A DNA stretch of 64,000 bases from Planomonospora sp. ID82291. GTDB taxonomy: Bacteria > Actinomycetota > Actinomycetes > Streptosporangiales > Streptosporangiaceae. The notes beneath the pieces are model-generated. The model saw only the letters and a list, made by a program, of their open reading frames with translations. It made no database searches and was not told the DNA's origin. The stretch is from positions 1 through 64,000 of the forward strand of contig NZ_JABTEX010000009.1 in the NCBI RefSeq assembly GCF_015711645.1, in the 5' to 3' direction. The position numbers were made by a program, and so were the translations under genes. Shown here one piece after another: positions 58,121 through 64,000 of the stretch. Position 1 is the stretch's first letter, and every line of letters begins with the position of its first letter.

Positions 58121-58600
58121 GCCGGTGTCTTCCGGGAGAGGTTTCCGTACGCGGCGGTGAAGAGAGCCGCCAGCAGGGCCGCCCCGGCCGCGGTGCCGAA
58201 GGCCCATCCGGCGCCCCCGCCGGACAGCACCGCCATCCCCATCGCTCCGGCCACGATCCTGACCAGCGCGTTCACCCCGCCGGCGCCGACACCGTCGTGA
58301 TGGCGGCGAACAGGGCGAACCTCAGCAGGAACGAGGCCACGGTCGCTCCCACCGTCCCGCGGTGCAGCAGCATGGGGATCTCGATCAGCGGTGACGCGGT
58401 GCGGCGGGCGGTCGCCACCCACACCGCTGCCACCGCCGCCGCGATGAACAGGCCCAGCGTCGTCGGTGGGGTCCAGCCCCAGACGGTGCCCTTGCTGACG
58501 GCCGGCAGCAGGCAGACGAGCCATCCCGCGACCAGCACCGCCCCCGTCAGGTCGGGCCGGGATCGGCCGGCGCGGAGGATGGGAGTACCGACCGGCCTGA
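58117..58600 (-). pseudogene. MFS drug-efflux transporter remnant (DHA2 type)
   Basis: Middle and terminal parts of a 14-helix exporter in two frames: PDLTGAVLVAGWLVCLLPA with VSKGTVWGWTPPTTLGLF and LIEIPMLLHR, then, after a deletion near 58275, GVNALVRIVAGAMGMAV to the stop. The N-terminal half is missing. A different, complementary-looking broken DHA2 gene lies at 3638-4334, but the two cannot be halves of one copy from this evidence. Confidence 0.65.
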
Positions 58601-58811
58601 CGGACGACCGGCTGCAACCGTCGGGGCGGTGCCGAGACCCGGCGGCACGACCCGGGGCGTATCAGCACCGGTGTCGGCCCTGGCCTGCAAACGGTGTCGT
58701 GAACCGCGTACGGAACCACGGGCGGAACCGATCCTCAGCCGACTTCTGAAACAGGCCGCGGTCTGTCACCCAACTCACCTGTCCAGGGCGTAGTCCCGAT
58801 GAAAGCGGTTC

Positions 58812-59327
58812 ATGCGAAAGGACGGGATGGTGGATGGGTTCACCGAATACGCCAGGTACGGCCATGAGCGATTGTGTCGCACGGCGTACCTGCTCACCCG
58901 GGACTGGGCGGCGGCCGAGGACCTGGTGCAGACCGCGCTGGTCAAGGCGTGGATCGTGTGGCGCAGGATCGAAGGCGACCCCGATCGGTACGTGTACCGG
59001 ATCATCGTCAACACGCACGCCTCCTGGTGGCGACGGCGCTGGCGGGGAGAGGTGCCCACGGCGGCGGTGCCGGAAAGCCTCGCGGAGCGGGACATCGCCA
59101 GGGCGGTGACCGACCGTGAGGCCCTGTGGGCGGCGACCGGGGCCCTGCCCGGGCAGCAGCGTGCGGTGCTCGTCCTGCACTATTTCGCTGACCTGACGCA
59201 CCAGCAGGTGGCCGACGTCCTCGGATGCTTGCTCGGAACGGTGAAGAAGCAGCTCAGCCGGGCGCTGGCACGGCTGCGGGTGGACTCGGCGCTGCACGAC
59301 CTGGGGATGGAGGAAGCGGTCAGATGA
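58812..59327 (+). CDS. SigE-family ECF sigma factor
   Basis: A 171-residue sigma factor of the SigE/ECF group common in Streptomyces relatives. Sigma2: YGHERLCRTAYLLTRDWAAAEDLVQTALVKAW; sigma4: LPGQQRAVLVLHYFADLTHQQVADVLGC and GTVKKQLSRALARLR. Start ATG 58812; ATG 58827 is possible. The stop overlaps the next gene (ATGA), so the two are coupled. Confidence 0.88.
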   Translation: MRKDGMVDGFTEYARYGHERLCRTAYLLTRDWAAAEDLVQTALVKAWIVWRRIEGDPDRYVYRIIVNTHASWWRRRWRGEVPTAAVPESLAERDIARAVTDREALWAATGALPGQQRAVLVLHYFADLTHQQVADVLGCLLGTVKKQLSRALARLRVDSALHDLGMEEAVR

Positions 59328-60118
59328 CCCGGTACACCGAGAACGATCTGCGGACGGTGTTCGCCGACTACAGTGAGGACGGTCCTGCGCGGCCTCCGCA
59401 CCTGGAGACGATCGTGCGGAGGGGGCGCAGAGCGCGGCTGCGCCGCAGGACGGCGATCGGCGTGGCGGCGGGAGCCGTCGTGGCGGCCGTCGGCGTAGGC
59501 GGGGCCCTCCTGCCCGGCCTGAGCGGGAACGCGGCCGATCCGGCCTCGGGGCCCTCGACGTGGGCGACGATCAGCGCCGAACCGCCCGGGACGGTGAGGG
59601 GCATGCGCGGGGAGGCGCTGTCGGTGATCCACTCCGAGACTCATCGGACCATGGGCGCACCGGTGACGGTGGTCTACCGGCCGACCAGCGTCAACACCGG
59701 CCACTCCATCCGGTGCGCCGACCCGAAGGCGTGGGTGGTGGTGCAGCACGTGGGTACGAGCGGTGCCGACTTCGGCCGCTGCGGCGGATCGAAAGACGGT
59801 CCCGACTCCCAGCATGACCAGTTATCAGTCCCACCGGGGTGGCTCGACAAGCCGCAGTCCCTGAAGATCTGGGTGTTCCCGGCCGACGCGCCGATCGCCG
59901 ATGGGCCGTGGAAGGACGACGGCACTCCCAATCCCGATGTCCCGACGGACGATCCGTACGCCGCCTGCAAGAAGGCCGACCGCAAGCAGGGCACCTGCGA
60001 CGGCAGGTTCATCCAGGACGTGGTCCACGCCAGGCCGGAACGGCTCGCGGCCGTAGTCGGGCGCCAGCGGGGTGAGCCGTGGACGATCAAGATCTACGAC
60101 AAGCTCGCCGGTTCCTGA
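59324..60118 (+). CDS. Membrane-anchored protein coupled to the SigE-family factor
   Basis: A 264-residue protein with a short cytoplasmic N terminus (TENDLRTVFADYSEDG, about 40 residues), one membrane helix (about 42-65) and an extracytoplasmic domain with Cys residues in IRCADPKAW, GRCGG, YAACKK and GTCDG that may form disulfides. Size and topology fit an anti-sigma or sensor partner, but the classical zinc anti-sigma motif is absent. The start overlaps the sigma-factor stop. Confidence 0.7.
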   Translation: MTRYTENDLRTVFADYSEDGPARPPHLETIVRRGRRARLRRRTAIGVAAGAVVAAVGVGGALLPGLSGNAADPASGPSTWATISAEPPGTVRGMRGEALSVIHSETHRTMGAPVTVVYRPTSVNTGHSIRCADPKAWVVVQHVGTSGADFGRCGGSKDGPDSQHDQLSVPPGWLDKPQSLKIWVFPADAPIADGPWKDDGTPNPDVPTDDPYAACKKADRKQGTCDGRFIQDVVHARPERLAAVVGRQRGEPWTIKIYDKLAGS

Positions 60119-60173
60119 ATCCGGGCCGGCTGAATCCGGGCCGGTCGGCGAGGAAGTCGCCGGTGGCCTCCCT

Positions 60174-60204
60174 GACGCGGTCGGTCGGACCGTCCGACCG
60201 CGTC
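60174..60204. terminator. Bidirectional terminator hairpin
   Basis: Perfect 11-bp arms, GACGCGGTCGG (60174-60184) and CCGACCGCGTC (60194-60204), nine-base loop, in the 133-base gap between convergent genes. Confidence 0.7.
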
Positions 60205-60251
60205 ACGTTCCCGGCGGAGGCCGGCTTTCGGCTGCCTTCTGGACAGAACAC

Positions 60252-61889
<1,638 letters not shown>

Positions 61890-62281
61890 CGAAGTCTCCT
61901 CAATATCGTCACCGACAACGCTACATACCCGTCATGTGGGGGTTTCGTCGGACGCGCCGTCACCGCCGCGCGGATCTTCCCTGCCGCGGGGCGGGATCCG
62001 GCGGTACGGCTCCCGCCCGCCGGGGCGGGTTCCGGTGGGCGGGAACCGTACCCGGAGGACCGGGAGGAGACTGCGAGGACCGGGAGGAGACAGCGAGGAC
62101 CGGGAGGAGACCGCGGGGTCCGGGGCCGTGGGTCCGAAAGGTCCGGGGCCGGGAGGACGGCGAGGACCGGGAGGACGATGAGGACCGGGGGAGGGCGTGA
62201 CCGCGGCTCTGCGGGGCAGGGTCCGGCCCGGGCGCCGGTCGGCCGGAGGAGCCGCCGCCGGGCCGAGGCGGAGGGACGGGA
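61890..62281. other. Gene-free stretch with 20-bp tandem repeats
   Basis: Holds the three-unit repeat at 62055-62114 and related GAGGACCGGGAGGA copies to about 62190. Purine-rich on the plus strand. No gene; GGAGGGACGGG just before 62282 is the ribosome site of the next gene. Confidence 0.5.
62055..62114. repeat. Three 20-bp tandem repeats
   Basis: Units at 62055-62074, 62075-62094 and 62095-62114 share GAGGACCGGGAGGAGAC and differ at one base near the end. The 20-bp period is not a codon multiple, which argues against coding. Confidence 0.75.
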
Positions 62282-63265
62282 ATGGCCGAGCTGCTGGCGA
62301 TCTGCAACAGGAGGGCGGGCGGTGCGGGCGAGGACGCGCTGGAGGCGGCCCTCGGCACGCTGCGCGAGGGGGCCGACGTGGTGGAGACGGAGGCCGGCGA
62401 CGGGCTGGACGAGGCACTCGACGCCCACCCCGGCCGGGACACGGTCGTGCTCGGCGGGGACGGCTCGCTGCACGCGGCGGTCGCCGCCCTGCACCGCCGG
62501 GGCGAGCTCGGCGTCCGCACCGTGGGCCTGGTCCCACTGGGCACCGGCAACGACTTCGCCCGCGCGCTCGGGCTCCCGTCCGCCCCCGGGGCCGCGGCCC
62601 GCGTGGTGCTCGCCGGGCGCCGCCGCCCGATGGACCTGCTGGTGGACGACGACGGGGGGATCGTCGTCAACGCCGTCCACCTCGGCGCGGGCGCGGAGGC
62701 CTCGGAACGGGCGGCGCCGCTCAAGCCGGTGCTCGGGAGGCTGGCCTATCCGCTCGGCGGGCTGCTGGCGGGGGTGCGGGGCCGGGGATGGCGGCTGCGG
62801 GTGACGGTGGACGGGCGGCCGCTCGCGCACGGGCGCCGGGTCCTGATGGTCGCCGTCGGCAACGGCGTCACGATCGGCGGCGGCACGCCCCTCACCCCTC
62901 GCGCCCGGCCCGACGACGGGAAGGTGGACGTGGTGGTCGCCGCGACGACCGGCCCGCTGGCCCGGCTGGCCTACGCCCTGCGGCTGCGCCGGGGGACGCA
63001 CCTGGGCCTGCGCGACGTGGTCGCCGACCGGGGCGGGGAGGTGACCGTGTCGGGCGACGCCGTCCCGGTGAACGCCGACGGCGAGCTGACCGGCCCCGTC
63101 ACCGGCCGCCGCTGGACGGTCCTGCCCGCGGCCTGGCGGATCTACGCGGGCGACGCGCCGCCCGTCGTGCCCGGGTCATCCGGGCCGCCCGTCGTGCCCG
63201 GGCCGTCCGGGTCGTCCGGGCCGCCCGTGCCCGGGCCGTCCGGGCCGCCCGTCGCGCCCGGGTGA
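62282..63265 (+). CDS. Diacylglycerol kinase-like lipid kinase
   Basis: A 327-residue member of the DagK/YegS family. Nucleotide-binding GGDGSLHAAVAAL and PLGTGNDFARALG are intact, and the C-terminal beta-sandwich ends with NADGELTGP. The last about 30 residues are repeats of Pro-Gly-Pro-Ser-Gly type. Those repeats overlap, on the other strand, the repetitive tail of the next gene. Start ATG 62282 follows GGAGGGA. Confidence 0.88.
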   Translation: MAELLAICNRRAGGAGEDALEAALGTLREGADVVETEAGDGLDEALDAHPGRDTVVLGGDGSLHAAVAALHRRGELGVRTVGLVPLGTGNDFARALGLPSAPGAAARVVLAGRRRPMDLLVDDDGGIVVNAVHLGAGAEASERAAPLKPVLGRLAYPLGGLLAGVRGRGWRLRVTVDGRPLAHGRRVLMVAVGNGVTIGGGTPLTPRARPDDGKVDVVVAATTGPLARLAYALRLRRGTHLGLRDVVADRGGEVTVSGDAVPVNADGELTGPVTGRRWTVLPAAWRIYAGDAPPVVPGSSGPPVVPGPSGSSGPPVPGPSGPPVAPG

Positions 63266-63510
63266 CCGGCGCCGGATCCGCCGGAGGCCGCCCGGCCGGA
63301 GCGGACCCGGCCGGAGAGGCGTTCCCCCTCCGCGTCGGCCTCCCGCCCGGCGGGCCGTTCCGCCGAGGCCTCCTCCAGGCGGGCGCGGAGCCGCGTGCGG
63401 ATCTCATCGGGGGTGTAGGCGCGGCGGCGCCGTTCCGCGCGGGCGACCACCGCTCCGGTCGCCGCGACGCCCGCGATCCCCGCAAGGCCGAGTATCTTCC
63501 ACCAGCGCAT
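63142..63510 (-). CDS. Small membrane-anchored protein, 122 aa
   Basis: Unrecognised. An N-terminal membrane helix (MRWWKILGLAGIAGVAATGA), a basic stretch, a helix (TPDEIRTRLRARLEEA), then a Gly/Pro/Asp-rich disordered tail (GGPDDPGTTGG units). The tail is antisense to the repetitive end of the lipid-kinase gene over 124 bases. Start ATG 63510. Confidence 0.65.
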   Translation of the reverse strand: MRWWKILGLAGIAGVAATGAVVARAERRRRAYTPDEIRTRLRARLEEASAERPAGREADAEGERLSGRVRSGRAASGGSGAGHPGATGGPDGPGTGGPDDPDGPGTTGGPDDPGTTGGASPA

Positions 63511-63527
63511 GTACTTAGAGTAGGGGA

Positions 63528-64000
63528 ATGTCCGCTACGAGCATCAGCCTCGACGAGGCACTGGATCTGACGCGAACCGGCGACGTGTGGCTGTTCCGCG
63601 GGCGCTCGGTGCCGGACCGGGCCATCCAGACCGTGACCAACAGCCCGGTCAACCACGTCGGGATGTCCGTCGTCATCGACGACATGCCGCCGCTGATGTG
63701 GCACGCCGAGCTCGGCAGGTCGCTGCCCGACCTGTGGTCGGGCACCCACCAGCGCGGGGTCCAGCTGCACGACCTGCGCGAGGCCGTGCAGGTCTGGGCC
63801 ACCCGGTACGGCCAGCGCGGCTGGCTGCGCCAGCTCCATCCGGAGACGACCGCCGCGATGGAGGAGGCCGTCCTGCGCACGATCGCCCGCCTGGACGGCA
63901 CGCCGTTCCCCTCCACGGCCCGGCTGGCCGGGCGGTGGGCCCGCGGACGCCTGCCGAGGATCCTCAAGCGCGGCGGTGAGCAGAGCGCCCTGGAGAGCGC
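63528..64000 (+). CDS. Permuted papain-like (YiiX/NlpC-P60-type) hydrolase, partial
   Basis: Runs off the window edge. Begins MSATSISLDEALDLTRTGD with the typical DVWLFRGRSVPDRAIQTV and the His motif SPVNHVGMSVV; in this fold the catalytic Cys comes later, around or after the visible end. At least 157 residues. The start ATG 63528 lies 17 bases from the divergent small membrane gene start and has AGGGGA in front of it. Confidence 0.65.
   Translation, partial: MSATSISLDEALDLTRTGDVWLFRGRSVPDRAIQTVTNSPVNHVGMSVVIDDMPPLMWHAELGRSLPDLWSGTHQRGVQLHDLREAVQVWATRYGQRGWLRQLHPETTAAMEEAVLRTIARLDGTPFPSTARLAGRWARGRLPRILKRGGEQSALES

Overview
The window is very GC-rich (roughly 70% or more) with strong G/C bias at third codon positions, GTG/TTG starts and genes packed on both strands. 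Its contents are typical of filamentous actinomycetes: an F420-dependent oxidoreductase, SigE-type and ECF42-type sigma factors, a DUF574-type methyltransferase, a multi-HAMP soluble hybrid kinase and an FxSxx-COOH cyclophane RiPP locus. I infer an actinomycete, possibly of the Streptosporangiales or Streptomycetales; the sequence alone does not fix the genus. No rRNA, tRNA or CRISPR was recognised.

Layout. 0-5 kb is accessory: a serine recombinase behind a set of inverted TGTTTCA/TGAAACA half-sites that look like a res site, two tandem paralogous membrane proteins, and an MFS pseudogene lying between two fragments of an IS5-like transposase. 4.9-13.7 kb holds a two-component flavin monooxygenase (StyA/StyB-like), two paralogous secreted CHAP proteins, an AlkZ-like glycosylase, a secreted propeller-like protein, a single-domain response regulator and endonuclease V. 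13.9-23.9 kb is a complete L-arabinose locus: a LacI-family regulator, a YtfQRT/YjfF-type ABC importer, then araB, araD and araA. Four copies of a putative operator (consensus GTGARCGYTAACAAC) mark it. 23.9-40.5 kb carries an F420 oxidoreductase, a DGPF protein with its ECF42-type sigma factor, a heterodimeric ABC exporter, an ATP-grasp enzyme behind a perfect inverted repeat, a carboxylesterase, a methyltransferase, ChrA and a 1415-residue HAMP-array hybrid histidine kinase.

40.6-50.8 kb is the most interesting part. It contains a radical SAM/SPASM maturase (FxsB type), an intact HExxH peptide-modification protein, an NB-ARC/TPR protein (FxsT type), and, divergently, a 58-residue precursor ending in Phe-Asn-Ser-Val-Ile, which exactly fits the FxSxx-COOH signature. 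The precursor is followed by a SIR2-like protein and a STAND ATPase with TPR repeats, translationally coupled by GTGA, and then a convergent MFS exporter. No TIR-like FxsC is seen, so the SIR2/STAND pair may take its place and link a cyclophane peptide to an NAD-targeting conflict or signalling module. A relic of a second fxsB-like start lies just upstream in the opposite direction.

51-64 kb is mixed: a flavoprotein disulfide reductase, a secreted SGNH hydrolase with a CBM2 domain, TspO, a MarR regulator, an FMN reductase, a methyltransferase, a patch of remnants (IS5-like, IS701-like, broken hemerythrin, broken MFS), a SigE-family sigma factor with a membrane partner, phosphoglucomutase, a diacylglycerol-kinase-like protein, a small membrane protein and the start of a papain-like hydrolase cut by the window edge.
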